NCBI GenBank assembly: GCA_022769185.1
Contig: JALEKG010000029.1
Coordinates: 78,113 to 116,202, forward strand
DNA: 38,090 nucleotides
Direction: 5' to 3'
Source of the DNA: Dorea sp.
GTDB taxonomy: Bacteria; Bacillota; Clostridia; Lachnospirales; Lachnospiraceae
Shown: positions 1 through 7,859 of the stretch, piece after piece
Layout of the letters: the number at the start of each line of letters is the position of its first letter
How positions within the stretch are numbered: the first letter of the stretch is position 1
The notes under the pieces: generated by a model
Database searches by the model: none
What the model saw: the letters and a program-made list of their open reading frames with translations, nothing else
Told to the model about the DNA's origin: nothing
Translations under genes and position numbers: made by a program

Positions 1-1
1 A

Positions 2-1237
2 TGTGAAGGTTACGGGGATACGGAAAGTGAGAATGGAGATTATGTAGGCGGGATTGCCGGAGTGGCAAGCGGGATTGTCCGCAATAGTTATGCAAAATGT
101 ACTTTAAAAGGGAAGAATTACATAGGGGGAATCGTTGGTACCGGAGTTACGGCAGATAAGACAGGTTCATCCAGTAGCGTGACAGGATGTTATGCGCAGG
201 TGGACATTCCGGAATACGAGCAGTATGCAGGTGGTATATCTGGTGCAGAGGCAGGAGAATTTGCAGACAATTATTATGTTTCAGATGATCTTGCTGCAAT
301 CAATCGTATGAGTTATTCTGGGAAAGCCGAACCGATTGAATATTCCAAACTGCTGGAAGTAGAAGGATTGCCGGAAGAGTTTAAACAGTTGACGGTACAA
401 TTTGTAGCAGAAAATGAAACACTGAAAACGGTTACCTGTAATTATGGAGAGTCTCTTGATGACAGTGTATATCCGGAGATTCCACAGCGGAAAGGATATT
501 ATGCAAAATGGGACATTACAGAATTAACAGATCTTCGGTTTGATACCGTTGTGACCGCAGTTTATTCTCAATATACGACTGCGCTGGAGGATTCCAAGGT
601 GCGTGATGACGGACGAACCATCTTTTATGTAGAAGGACAGTTTGGAGACGGGGATGAGGCAGATTTTGAAGAACAGTCACAGATTTCATCGGATATAGCG
701 GTTGTTTCTACGGATGTATCAGGGGCTCTGGAAAGCTATTTCTCATTTCTGGATGATGCCAGTATGCCTTCAGATACGATCAGCCGTGAAGTGGTAGAAC
801 AGTGGAAAGTAACTTTGCCGGATGATGGGCTTTCTGAACATACGGTACGTTATCTTGCCCCGAAAGGAAAGAAGGATAATCTGGACGTCTATGTGAGACA
901 GGACGGAGACGTCAAATGGGAGAAGGTAGAAACGGAAGAAGTTGGAAGCTATCTGTCATTCCCGGTATCCGGAACAATTTCAGAAATTGCAATTGTTTCT
1001 ACACTGCCGATGCAGTGGGCATGGGCGATCGTTATTGCGCTTTTACTGTTGGTACTGTTTCTTCTGATCCGGATGGTCCGGAAAAAGATTCTCCGGCACA
1101 GAGCAAGAAAAGCGTTAGAAATGGAAGTGGAAGAAATGGAAGAAGCAGATGAAGAAGAATCAGAAACAGTTGAACCCAATTCAGAGACCGAGATGAATTC
1201 GGAAGAATCATGCACTTACTATTACACAAGAAAGTAA
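2..1237 (+). CDS. GLUG-repeat / bacterial-repeat surface protein, C-terminal part (5' end outside window)
   Basis: The frame is open to the left edge, so only the C-terminal part of a larger cell-surface protein is present. It starts with GLUG-type repeats (GDYVGGIAG, NYIGGIVGTG). Next comes a module (FVAENETLKTVTCNYGESL to FDTVVTAVY) that resembles the Listeria-Bacteroides/InlB B-type repeat. A beta-rich domain then leads to one hydrophobic segment near the C-terminus (WAWAIVIALLLLVLFLLIRMV), a basic stop-transfer patch (RKKILRHRARK) and a very acidic tail. This pattern fits an exported protein held by a single C-terminal membrane anchor with a short cytosolic tail. I see no LPXTG motif. Function is unknown; adhesion or carbohydrate binding is only a family-level guess. 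The last codons (CTYYYTRK) do not resemble the acidic tail, which may point to a frameshift near 1205-1237. Confidence 0.75.
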   Translation, partial: CEGYGDTESENGDYVGGIAGVASGIVRNSYAKCTLKGKNYIGGIVGTGVTADKTGSSSSVTGCYAQVDIPEYEQYAGGISGAEAGEFADNYYVSDDLAAINRMSYSGKAEPIEYSKLLEVEGLPEEFKQLTVQFVAENETLKTVTCNYGESLDDSVYPEIPQRKGYYAKWDITELTDLRFDTVVTAVYSQYTTALEDSKVRDDGRTIFYVEGQFGDGDEADFEEQSQISSDIAVVSTDVSGALESYFSFLDDASMPSDTISREVVEQWKVTLPDDGLSEHTVRYLAPKGKKDNLDVYVRQDGDVKWEKVETEEVGSYLSFPVSGTISEIAIVSTLPMQWAWAIVIALLLLVLFLLIRMVRKKILRHRARKALEMEVEEMEEADEEESETVEPNSETEMNSEESCTYYYTRK

Positions 1238-1289
1238 TAAAGAGGGAAGGCTGTACAGTATTGTTGCAGAAGGCAAAGATGCCAGGTCT

Positions 1290-2165
1290 TTGTTAGAGAT
1301 TCTGGTACCGCAGGTAGCAGATGAACTTTCGGATGCACAGGTGATTCGGATAGAACTTCAGGAAAATCAGGATGAGATTGATTACATTCATTTTTCTGCA
1401 AATGGAACATTGAATGATAATGCAAAAACGGATGTTACAGTGGAAGCAGACCTTACGACGATGGAGTATGATAGTCAGGCGGCAAATATTCCAACCAAAG
1501 TGAAAAAAGCTGTGAAAAGAGGAACGAAAGAATCCAATAATGAACTTACCGAGGATCTGTTCCGAATTCTGTCTGCATGGAAAGAATTGGAAGGAAGAGA
1601 TCATTTTGCTTCAAATCTTCAGCTCTCGGCAGATTGTGGACCAATTGCATTTAATGACAATCTCCAGATGTTGAGAGTGAATGAGGAGGATTTGACCATC
1701 TATTGTATCCAGAAGAATGGAAATTATATTTATTTTATAGATAAAGCAATCTGTAATCAGTATGGAAATGCAGTAGAGACTGGAAATGAGGAACTGATGG
1801 AAGCGGCAAAGTTATGGAATATTGCTTATCAGACATGTCTGAATGGTGATTTTAGCTGTACCGGATCAGGGGATCGGTATATCTATACTTTGAAGCTTGA
1901 CCAGGAAGGAATGGAATCCGTAGCCTATGCGATTGCACCTGAAGCTAAAAAACTTGGAGTCAGTCTGGAATCTGGAAGTATCCAGATTACGTTGAATAAA
2001 GAACATCTAAGAATGATCCATTTCTCATGCAGCGGAAGTGTAAAAGTAGTGACGGCAGATGTACCGGTATCACTGAATGGCGATGTACGGATAGATGACG
2101 CCGATACAGAGTTGGAATTCTCCGTACCGGAGTCTGTTATTCAAACGTTAGGAGAGGAGGAGTAA
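1290..2165 (+). CDS. Hypothetical beta-rich, secreted-type protein lacking a normal start (possibly frameshifted or truncated)
   Basis: I do not recognise a named family. The product is about 291 residues, beta-strand rich and polar, with amphipathic strands (YIHFSANGTL, IQITLNKEHLRMIHFSCSGSVKVV) like those of LppX/LprG-type extracytoplasmic lipoprotein folds. No signal peptide or lipobox is visible, which is unexpected for such a protein. The only usable start in frame is a TTG at 1290 without a convincing Shine-Dalgarno sequence. The frame stays open back to 1197, overlapping the end of the upstream gene in another frame, and coding-like sequence (QESNKEGRLYSIVAEGKDARS) lies upstream of the TTG. 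A purine-rich ribosome-binding-like stretch at 1242-1250 precedes no in-frame ATG. The simplest reading is that the 5' end has been lost or frameshifted. Confidence 0.5.
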   Translation: MLEILVPQVADELSDAQVIRIELQENQDEIDYIHFSANGTLNDNAKTDVTVEADLTTMEYDSQAANIPTKVKKAVKRGTKESNNELTEDLFRILSAWKELEGRDHFASNLQLSADCGPIAFNDNLQMLRVNEEDLTIYCIQKNGNYIYFIDKAICNQYGNAVETGNEELMEAAKLWNIAYQTCLNGDFSCTGSGDRYIYTLKLDQEGMESVAYAIAPEAKKLGVSLESGSIQITLNKEHLRMIHFSCSGSVKVVTADVPVSLNGDVRIDDADTELEFSVPESVIQTLGEEE

Positions 2166-2170
2166 CAGGT

Positions 2171-2527
2171 ATGAAGAACAAGATCATATGTATTGGAAGA
2201 CAGTTTTGAAGCGGAGGTTATGAAATTGCTGTCCGGACAGGAGAAAAACTGGGAATAAAAGTATATGATAAAGATATTCTGGAACTGGCATGCCAGTATG
2301 GAGATCTGGAGGTAAAAACACTGGAAACAGCAGATGAGAAAGCGACGAATCCTTATCTGTTTCGGACAATTCATGAAGGAAATTATCATGTTCCGCAGGG
2401 ACTTGCTACATCGGAAGTACTGTTTGAACTGGAAAGTCATGAGATTAAGCGGATTGTAGCGCAGGAAAACTGTATCTTCGTAGGAAGATGTGCAGATTAT
2501 GTATTAAGAAATGAAGTCGTAAAATGA
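2171..2527 (+). pseudogene. Cytidylate kinase-like family protein, nonsense-mutated and truncated
   Basis: Reading from ATG 2171 gives KNKIICIGRQF, a stop, then SGGYEIAVRTGEKLGIKVYDKDIL and onward to FVGRCADYVLRN. This is the N-terminal half of the cytidylate-kinase-like family, where the loop normally reads GRxFGSGG. The expected glycine codon GGA is TGA at 2207-2209, so a single base change explains the stop. The frame then ends at 2525-2527, just after GRCADYVLRN, so the C-terminal half is also missing. Intact members have roughly 200 residues; about 118 codons remain here. The frame otherwise stays open past the stop, which suggests recent decay. It follows the previous ORF by 5 nt and was probably co-transcribed with it. 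Confidence 0.85.
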
Positions 2528-2587
2528 TTGACAAAGCTGCCAATATATAATACGGTGTATATATTCGAGATTAAAGGAGAAACAGTT

Positions 2588-2974
2588 ATGAGCAAAAAAA
2601 TATTGAAACAGCTTGGAATCATACTGGCACTTTGTCTTGTCGCTGAAACGGTTGCATCATTGCTTCCGGTCACGATTCCCAGTAGTGTGATTGCGATACT
2701 GATTCTGGCATTGCTTCTGGGGGTAAAAGTTCTGAAGGAAGAACAGATAAAAGAAACAGCAGATTTTATGCTGGATAATATGGCACTGGTGTTTGTTCCG
2801 ATCTCTGTAGGTATGATAGAAGATCTGGAGCTTTTGAAAGGACAGGTCCTGGGATTTTTGATTGTAGTATGCATTTCTTTGATTCTCACTTTCCTTGGAA
2901 CCTATGCGTCTGTCAGAGTGATCCAAATCTGTATGAAAAAAATAACTGAAAGAGGAGGAAGAAAAAATGGGTAA
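2588..2974 (+). CDS. lrgA: LrgA/CidA-family membrane protein
   Basis: A 128-residue integral membrane protein of the LrgA/CidA family. Four hydrophobic segments are visible (QLGIILALCLVAETVASLL; SSVIAILILALLLGVKVL; MLDNMALVFVPISVGMI; VLGFLIVVCISLILTFLG), with the family motif FVPISVGMIEDLELL. LrgA/CidA proteins work with LrgB/CidB partners. They were described as holin/antiholin-like, and related pairs in Bacillus and Streptococcus act in pyruvate uptake. The start is ATG 2588, with AAAGGAG at 2573-2579; in-frame TTG 2528 is rejected because it lacks a site. lrgB overlaps the end by 8 nt, so the two are translationally coupled. The pyruvate role is inference here: pyruvate kinase is in the window but distant. 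Confidence 0.85.
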   Translation: MSKKILKQLGIILALCLVAETVASLLPVTIPSSVIAILILALLLGVKVLKEEQIKETADFMLDNMALVFVPISVGMIEDLELLKGQVLGFLIVVCISLILTFLGTYASVRVIQICMKKITERGGRKNG

Positions 2975-3644
2975 TCTATGGTCAGATCCGTTATTTGGAA
3001 TCATGTTGACAGTTGTCGCTTTCTATATTGGTAGTATGATTTCAAAAAAAGTAAAATCGCCACTTGCAAACCCACTTCTGATCGCAATGATCATATGTAT
3101 CGTTGTGATGAAACTTTTACATATTTCTTATGATGATTATATGGAAGGAGCACAGTTTATTTCTCTGTTTCTGGTGCCGGCAACAGCCATTCTTGGATTG
3201 TCGATCTATCGCCAGAGAGAAGTGCTGAAAGAGCAGTTTTTACCGATTGTTATCGGATGCTTGTGTGGAAGTCTTCTATCTATGGGGAGTACAGTGATTT
3301 TATGTAAGATGCTGGCACTTCATAGTGAGATGCTGTATTCACTGATCCCAAAGTCTGTAACAACTGCAATTGCGCTGGATGTATCGGAGCAGCTGGGTGG
3401 TCTGCGTTCCATTACCATGATGGCTGTTATTATCTGTGGAACTGGAGGAGCTATTATACATCCGATGATTATACGTCTGTTGAAATTAAAGGATCCGGTG
3501 GCTACAGGAGTTGCATTTGGCACGGCAAGTCATGCAATTGGAACATCAAAAGCATTGGAAATCGGTGAAGTAGAGGGTGCTGTCAGTGGTGTGGCAATGG
3601 GAGTTGCAGGAATCTGTACGGTAATCATTGCATTATTTTTATAA
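2967..3644 (+). CDS. lrgB: LrgB/CidB-family membrane protein
   Basis: A 225-residue polytopic membrane protein matching the LrgB/CidB/YohK family in length and motifs: NPLLIAMI near residue 35, PKSVTTAIALDVSEQLGG near 128-145, and SHAIGTSKALEIGEVEGAVSG near 187-207, the most conserved stretch of the family. Six or more hydrophobic helices are visible. Its start overlaps the end of lrgA by 8 nt, and GAGGAGG sits just upstream of ATG 2967, so the partners are co-produced. In known systems LrgAB affects murein hydrolase activity, autolysis or pyruvate transport, depending on species. The substrate here cannot be read from sequence. No terminator is seen before the next gene, 56 nt downstream. 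Confidence 0.88.
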   Translation: MGNLWSDPLFGIMLTVVAFYIGSMISKKVKSPLANPLLIAMIICIVVMKLLHISYDDYMEGAQFISLFLVPATAILGLSIYRQREVLKEQFLPIVIGCLCGSLLSMGSTVILCKMLALHSEMLYSLIPKSVTTAIALDVSEQLGGLRSITMMAVIICGTGGAIIHPMIIRLLKLKDPVATGVAFGTASHAIGTSKALEIGEVEGAVSGVAMGVAGICTVIIALFL

Positions 3645-3700
3645 AAGGTTTAAAATGATAAATTATACGATGTTTAGAGAAAATGTAATGGAGGTACGAT

Positions 3701-4171
3701 ATGAAAGTAGCAATTATTACTGCAAATACAGATGTATATAAAGGAAGAGAAGAAAATGCAAGCGGAGAAGCGATTAAGATGATCGTAGAAGAGGCAGGGC
3801 TGGAAACGATTTTTATGCGTCCGCTTCCTTTGGATCGAGAAGTGTTATCTGCTGTTATGCAGAGAATCGCAGATAATCATCTTGCGGATCTGATTCTTAC
3901 GACCGGAGGATCCGGATGCGGTCCGAATGATTGTACACCAGAGGCAACAATGGATATTGTGGAGCGACCGGTGCTGGGTATTCCGGAAGCAATGCGTGCT
4001 CATACTATGAAGCTTACGAAGCGTTCCATGCTGAACAGAAGTGCAGCCGGTATCCGCGGAGATGTACTGATTGTAAATCTTCCGGGAAAGGCACAGGCGG
4101 TAAAAGAGAGCTTAAGGTATCTTCTTCCTGAGATTGTTCATGCAGTGCAAGTGATAAAGCAAGAGGATTAA
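3701..4171 (+). CDS. MogA/MoaB-family molybdopterin adenylyltransferase-like protein
   Basis: A 156-residue single-domain MoCF_biosynth protein. The signature TTGGSGCGPNDCTPEA (about 67-82) is the molybdopterin-binding TGG-S/T-G-x3-D-x-TPE motif of MogA and MoaB, followed by GIPEAMRAHTMK and a NLPGKAQAVKESL C-terminal motif. MogA adenylylates molybdopterin before metal insertion during molybdenum cofactor synthesis. No other moa, moe or mob gene is present, so MogA versus MoaB cannot be decided. ATG 3701 has AATGGAGGT upstream. The next gene starts 2 nt after the stop, forming a unit with the metallo-hydrolase and rnhA, whose functions seem unrelated. Confidence 0.85.
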   Translation: MKVAIITANTDVYKGREENASGEAIKMIVEEAGLETIFMRPLPLDREVLSAVMQRIADNHLADLILTTGGSGCGPNDCTPEATMDIVERPVLGIPEAMRAHTMKLTKRSMLNRSAAGIRGDVLIVNLPGKAQAVKESLRYLLPEIVHAVQVIKQED

Positions 4172-4173
4172 GA

Positions 4174-4869
4174 ATGAAAGTTTTATTTCTGTCACATAGT
4201 GGTTTTTTTATAGAATACCAGGAATGTGTCCTGATCTTTGATTATTACGAAGGGACGATTCCGGAGATTTCATCGGAAAAACAGATTTATGTGTTTGCAA
4301 GCCATGCGCATTATGATCATTTCCAGAAAAAGATTTTTGAATGGGTCAGGGATTATCAGAATATTACTTATATCCTTTCTGATGATATTACGGAAAAAGG
4401 GTCTGCAGACAGAATTATTTCTGTGGCTCCAAGACAAGTTATCTGTGTAGATGATCTTAAGATCCAGACGTTTCGTTCTACCGATGAAGGTGTTGCATTT
4501 CTGGTTCATGTTAAAGACAAAGTGATCTATCATGCCGGAGATTTGAACTGGTGGCACTGGGAAGAGGAAAGTGATGCATATAATGAGATGATGCGGAGAA
4601 AATATCAGAATGAGATAGGAAAAATCCCGTCAGAAAAGATAGATCTTGCATTTGTTCCACTGGATCCCAGGCAGGGTGAGCAGGATTTCTGGGGATTAGA
4701 TTATTTTATGAAACATACGGATACCCGATATGTATTTCCAATGCATATGTGGGGAAAATATGATGAGTATGATAAGCTGATGAAGAATCCTAAGACGATA
4801 GAATATAAGAATAGAGTCATGCGGATCACAGGACCACAGCAGATATTTGAATTGGAGGATGAAGCATGA
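4174..4869 (+). CDS. Metallo-beta-lactamase fold hydrolase
   Basis: A 231-residue protein of the metallo-beta-lactamase superfamily. The metal-binding signature FASHAHYDHF at residues 42-51 supplies His44, His46, Asp48 and His49. Later ligands are probably the His of YHAGDLNWW and of FPMHMWGKYDEYD near the C-terminus. The single-domain form and the HAGDLNWWHW motif resemble the UPF0173/YycJ-like group of small cytosolic hydrolases, whose substrates are mostly unknown. It begins 2 nt after the mog-like gene (AGAGGATTA ribosome binding site inside that gene) and overlaps rnhA by 4 nt (ATGA), so all three are one transcript. Specific function is not inferable. Confidence 0.82.
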   Translation: MKVLFLSHSGFFIEYQECVLIFDYYEGTIPEISSEKQIYVFASHAHYDHFQKKIFEWVRDYQNITYILSDDITEKGSADRIISVAPRQVICVDDLKIQTFRSTDEGVAFLVHVKDKVIYHAGDLNWWHWEEESDAYNEMMRRKYQNEIGKIPSEKIDLAFVPLDPRQGEQDFWGLDYFMKHTDTRYVFPMHMWGKYDEYDKLMKNPKTIEYKNRVMRITGPQQIFELEDEA

Positions 4870-5348
4870 TGCAGGTAAGAATCTATACAGATGGTGCGGC
4901 AAGAGGAAATCCAGATGGTCCGGGAGGATACGGAACAGTTCTGGAATATATTGATTCAAAAGGAATGCTTCACACGAAAGAATTGTCACAGGGATACCGC
5001 AGGACGACAAATAACCGGATGGAGCTGATGGCTGTAATTGCTGGGCTGGAAGCATTGAATCGGCCGTGTATGGTGGATCTGTATTCCGATTCCAAGTATG
5101 TAGTGGATGCGTTTAATCAGCACTGGATTGACGGATGGATCAAAAAGGGATGGAAGAGAGGGAAAAATGAGCCGGTTAAGAACATTGATCTCTGGAAGCG
5201 TCTGCTGAAGGCGAAAGAGCCGCATCAGGTAACGTTTCACTGGGTGAAAGGGCATGATGGACATCTGCAGAATGAGCGGTGCGATACTCTTGCAACATCG
5301 GCCGCAGATGGGCAGGAACTTTTGGAAGATCAGGGAATCATATTATAA
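4866..5348 (+). CDS. rnhA: Ribonuclease HI
   Basis: A 160-residue type 1 RNase H that degrades the RNA strand of RNA-DNA hybrids, removing R-loops and primers. The N-terminal IYTDGAARGNPDGPGGYG carries catalytic Asp9. Glu53 lies in NNRMELMA, Asp75 in YSDSKYV, and His133 and Asp140 in HWVKGHDGHLQNERCDTLA. The basic-protrusion region WIDGWIKKGWKRGKNEPVKN is present, as in Escherichia coli. Start is ATG 4866 overlapping the previous stop; ATG 4869 is equally possible, since GGAGG at 4855-4859 serves both. The RNase P RNA gene follows with its own promoter about 7 nt after the stop. Confidence 0.95.
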   Translation: MMQVRIYTDGAARGNPDGPGGYGTVLEYIDSKGMLHTKELSQGYRRTTNNRMELMAVIAGLEALNRPCMVDLYSDSKYVVDAFNQHWIDGWIKKGWKRGKNEPVKNIDLWKRLLKAKEPHQVTFHWVKGHDGHLQNERCDTLATSAADGQELLEDQGIIL

Positions 5349-5354
5349 AAATGT

Positions 5355-5383
5355 TTGTTATTTTGATATAAGAGTGTTATAAC
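5355..5383 (+). promoter_or_regulatory. Sigma-70-type promoter of rnpB
   Basis: TTGTTA (5355-5360), a 17-bp spacer and TATAAC (5378-5383). The predicted start near 5390 is about 20 nt before the first pairing base of RNase P RNA. The promoter sits directly after the rnhA stop. Confidence 0.75.
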
Positions 5384-5409
5384 TGAACACGTGTGTAATG
5401 CACATAAAT

Positions 5410-5760
5410 GCAAGTAAGACAGGTAATCGCGGCTGCGTATGCCGAAAGGCTGCAGACGAGGAAAGTCCGGGCTTCACAGGGCAGGATGCCGGATAACGTC
5501 CGGTGGAGGCGACTCCAAGGAAAGTGCAACAGAAATGTACCGCCTGGATCTCGATCCAGGTAAGGGTGGAAGGGCAGTGTAAGAGACTACCGCCCTGCTG
5601 GTAACAGCGGGGGCATATGTAAACCCCATCCGAAGCAAGACCGGATAAAGACGATGCGGCGGCCCGTCGCGTCTTAGGTAGGTCGCTTGAACCCATTGGT
5701 AACGATGGGTCTAGATAGATGATTACCCAACGACATAACCCGGCTTATCGTTTTGCTTGC
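5410..5760 (+). ncRNA. rnpB: RNase P RNA, bacterial class A
   Basis: The catalytic RNA of ribonuclease P, which matures tRNA 5' ends. The conserved CR-I core GAGGAAAGTCCGGGC is at 5458-5472, followed by the CAGGGCAGGATGCCGGATAA arm. The later core shows GTAAACCCCATCCGAAGCAA, then TAGATAGATGATTACC, and the 3' universal segment CGACATAACCCGGCTTAT. The 5' and 3' ends pair as helix P1: GCAAGTAAGAC at 5410-5420 with GTTTTGCTTGC at 5750-5760, using two G-T wobbles. Six thymines (5761-5766) follow at once, so P1 probably doubles as the intrinsic terminator. The exact 5' end may be a few nucleotides upstream. Confidence 0.96.
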
Positions 5761-5817
5761 TTTTTTGATGCAGATATTCTGTTTTGGCGGTATGCTCTGC
5801 ATCTGATATATACAAAT

Positions 5818-5858
5818 AAGGCAATTCGATTGATATCAGATATCAATGGAATTGCCTT
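5818..5858 (-). terminator. Terminator hairpin of the pyr transcript (likely bidirectional)
   Basis: An 18-bp near-perfect stem with one mismatch: arms 5818-5835 and 5841-5858, loop 5836-5840. It lies 12 nt after the pyrI stop on the minus strand and is followed there by a T-rich run. T-rich sequence also follows on the plus strand, so it could back up rnpB termination. Confidence 0.75.
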
Positions 5859-5869
5859 TATTTTGTCAT

Positions 5870-6316
5870 TTATTTACGGTGACCGTCGTATTTTTCTTCA
5901 CAGTATTTGCAACGGTAAACTTCATTTTCAGGATCGGTCAGCACAAATACATGATCCAGTTCCTGTTCGATGGATGTTATACATCTTGGGTTTTTACAGC
6001 GGATTACGTTTGTAATCTCTCGAGGAAGATGAAGTGCCTTTTTTTCTACAATCTCGGAATCCTTAATGATATTAACGGTGATATTATGGTCAATAAATCC
6101 GAGAATGTCAAGATCCATGAAGTCAATTGGACATTCAATTTTCATAATATCTTTTTTTCCCATTTTACTGCTTTTGGCATTTTTGATGATTGCAACACAG
6201 CAGTCCAGTTTGTCTAAATGTAAGTACTTATAGATTTCCATGCTCCTGCCTGCCTGGATATGATCTAATACAAATCCTTCTTCAATACGTCCGACGTTCA
6301 ATGTATTGTTTATCAT
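5870..6316 (-). CDS. pyrI: Aspartate carbamoyltransferase regulatory chain
   Basis: A 148-residue PyrI. This subunit binds nucleotides and holds catalytic PyrB trimers in the allosteric holoenzyme of pyrimidine synthesis. The N-terminal allosteric domain starts NVGRIEEGFVLDHIQAG. The C-terminal zinc domain has four cysteine ligands: Cys107 and Cys112 in RCKNPRC, and Cys136 and Cys139 in RCKYC. The start chosen is the ATG at 6314-6316, with AAGGAGG 8 nt upstream. A longer reading beginning MKYKEEHI would overlap the pyrB stop and has no site. pyrB lies 13 nt upstream and a strong hairpin follows. I see no missing key residue. Confidence 0.95.
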   Translation of the reverse strand: MINNTLNVGRIEEGFVLDHIQAGRSMEIYKYLHLDKLDCCVAIIKNAKSSKMGKKDIMKIECPIDFMDLDILGFIDHNITVNIIKDSEIVEKKALHLPREITNVIRCKNPRCITSIEQELDHVFVLTDPENEVYRCKYCEEKYDGHRK

Positions 6317-6329
6317 AATGTGTTCCTCC

Positions 6330-7247
6330 TTATACTTCAATTTCCAACAATGTCAGAATCAGGGCCATTCGGATATATACACCATACTGTACCTGCCTGA
6401 AATAAGCAGCACGAGGATCACTGTCGACCTCAGTGGAGATCTCATTGACTCTCGGAAGTGGATGCAGTACATACATATCTTTTGGTGCAAGTTCCATTTT
6501 TTTCGCATCCAGAATATAGAAATCTTTCATACGTACATAGTCTTCTTCATTAAAGAAGCGTTCTCTTTGCACGCGGGTCATATAGAGAAGATCCAGTTTT
6601 GGAAGTGCATCTTCCAGGCGGACTACTTCCTCATAAGGAATGTTTTGTCTGTCCAGAACATCAGATCGAATATAGCTTGGTAATCTTAACTCTTCCGGTG
6701 AGATCAGGACGAAACGGATTCCGGGATAGCGTACCAGTGCATGGATCAGTGAATGAACGGTACGACCAAATTTTAAGTCCCCACACAGACCGATTGTCAT
6801 ATTGTCAAGATGTCCTTTTAAGGACCGGATCGTCAAAAGATCTGTCAATGTCTGAGTCGGATGCTGGTGTCCACCATCTCCCGCATTAATCACAGGAATG
6901 GAAGAGTGTTTTGCAGCAACCATTGGAGCGCCCTCTTTCGGATGACGCATTGCGCAGATATCTGCATAACAGGAAATTGTTCGAATTGTATCAGAAACGC
7001 TTTCTCCTTTTGCAGCGGAGCTGGAATCAGCAGAAGAAAATCCAAGAACACTTCCTCCAAGGTTCAGCATGGCAGCCTCATGGCTCAGTCTTGTCCTTGT
7101 GCTGGGCTCGTAGAAAAGTGTCGCAAGTTTCTTCCCTTCACATGCGTGTGCATACTTTTCAGGATTGGCTTCGATATCATTTGCCAGATCCATAAGCTTG
7201 TCTAATTCTTCAACAGAAAAATCAAGTGGACTCATTAAATGTCTCAT
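6330..7247 (-). CDS. pyrB: Aspartate carbamoyltransferase catalytic chain
   Basis: A 305-residue PyrB that condenses carbamoyl phosphate with aspartate to give carbamoyl aspartate, the first committed pyrimidine step. The carbamoyl-phosphate site FYEPSTRTR lies at about 45-53 and the [11 protein letters not shown] loop at about 77-87. [14 protein letters not shown] and the aspartate-side motif [11 protein letters not shown] are also present. It is preceded by AGGAGGT and lies 12 nt after the nitroreductase stop, with pyrI 13 nt downstream. The B-I pair therefore forms an enterobacterial-type allosteric holoenzyme. No pyrR or other pyr genes are in the window. Confidence 0.96.
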   Translation of the reverse strand: MRHLMSPLDFSVEELDKLMDLANDIEANPEKYAHACEGKKLATLFYEPSTRTRLSHEAAMLNLGGSVLGFSSADSSSAAKGESVSDTIRTISCYADICAMRHPKEGAPMVAAKHSSIPVINAGDGGHQHPTQTLTDLLTIRSLKGHLDNMTIGLCGDLKFGRTVHSLIHALVRYPGIRFVLISPEELRLPSYIRSDVLDRQNIPYEEVVRLEDALPKLDLLYMTRVQRERFFNEEDYVRMKDFYILDAKKMELAPKDMYVLHPLPRVNEISTEVDSDPRAAYFRQVQYGVYIRMALILTLLEIEV

Positions 7248-7259
7248 AAAAACCTCCTC

Positions 7260-7796
7260 TTATAAATATGTTCTTAATTCATTAATAGATTTTCTCTTTG
7301 GTGTGGCAGGATCGATATCTGGCCATCCAATGGCAATCAATGCGCCAAGTTCCTGGTCCTGAGGAAGCTTCAGTAGTTCTGTGATACCATCCTCATCCCA
7401 GATACCCATGATCACAGTGCCTAATCTCTTCTCGTGGGCCGCAAGGCAGAGAGTCTGACAGGCTGCTCCAACATCAAACATCTGCCAGTGGTCGCCTTTT
7501 TTCGTAGAAAAAGAACCGTCACGCTCAAATCCACAACGGCCTTTCACAAAAGTTACAGCGATCAGAACAGGTGCCTGTCTGATAATATTCGAATTAAACT
7601 CTGGGGTATAATCGTTAATGATTGCGTTAAGAATAGAAGAATCTTCAATTACGATATAACGGGTAATCTGAGTATTTTTCCAGGAAGGAGAATAGGATGC
7701 AACCGATATCAGAGAATCTAATAGTGAATGATCAATGGAATCCGGTTTGAATTTTCGGATGCTTCTTCTAGTTTTAATACATTCGATTGTATTCAT
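7260..7796 (-). CDS. Nitroreductase-family FMN oxidoreductase
   Basis: A 178-residue nitroreductase-fold protein. The family opening TIECIKTRRSIRKFKPD (residues 3-19) carries the FMN-phosphate-binding Arg-Arg-Ser. It is followed by APVLIAV, DVGAACQTLCLAAHEKRLGTVIMG and the GWPD C-terminal motif. Such proteins reduce nitro groups, quinones or flavins with NAD(P)H; the true substrate is unknown. It is the first gene of a minus-strand unit with pyrB and pyrI, 12 nt before pyrB, an unusual partner for pyrimidine genes. GGAGG at 7804-7808 precedes ATG. The promoter upstream is embedded in a perfect inverted repeat, so all three genes are probably regulated together. Confidence 0.88.
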   Translation of the reverse strand: MNTIECIKTRRSIRKFKPDSIDHSLLDSLISVASYSPSWKNTQITRYIVIEDSSILNAIINDYTPEFNSNIIRQAPVLIAVTFVKGRCGFERDGSFSTKKGDHWQMFDVGAACQTLCLAAHEKRLGTVIMGIWDEDGITELLKLPQDQELGALIAIGWPDIDPATPKRKSINELRTYL

Positions 7797-7811
7797 CGCA
7801 TTATCCTCCGT

Positions 7812-7859
7812 ATTGAAAATCTTTCATTCATCATATAATAAATATGAAAGATTTTCAAT
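7812..7859 (-). promoter_or_regulatory. Promoter with 16-bp inverted-repeat operator, nitroreductase-pyrB-pyrI
   Basis: Arms at 7812-7827 and 7844-7859 are a perfect 16-bp inverted repeat (ATTGAAAATCTTTCAT) around a 16-nt centre. On the minus strand, TTGAAA (7853-7858), a 17-bp spacer and TATGAT (7830-7835) form a good promoter. The -35 lies in one arm, the predicted start (about 7823) in the other. This fits an operator for a dimeric repressor, or a DNA/RNA hairpin; which one is not decidable by eye. Confidence 0.7.

Noticed and set aside
2528-2551. TTGACA and TATAAT before lrgA
   Set aside because: The spacer is only 12 bp, too short for a normal promoter; no -10 at 16-18 bp is convincing.
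5358-5696. 112-codon minus-strand ORF
   Set aside because: It is antisense to RNase P RNA and has no protein-family signal; the open frame is a by-product of the RNA sequence.
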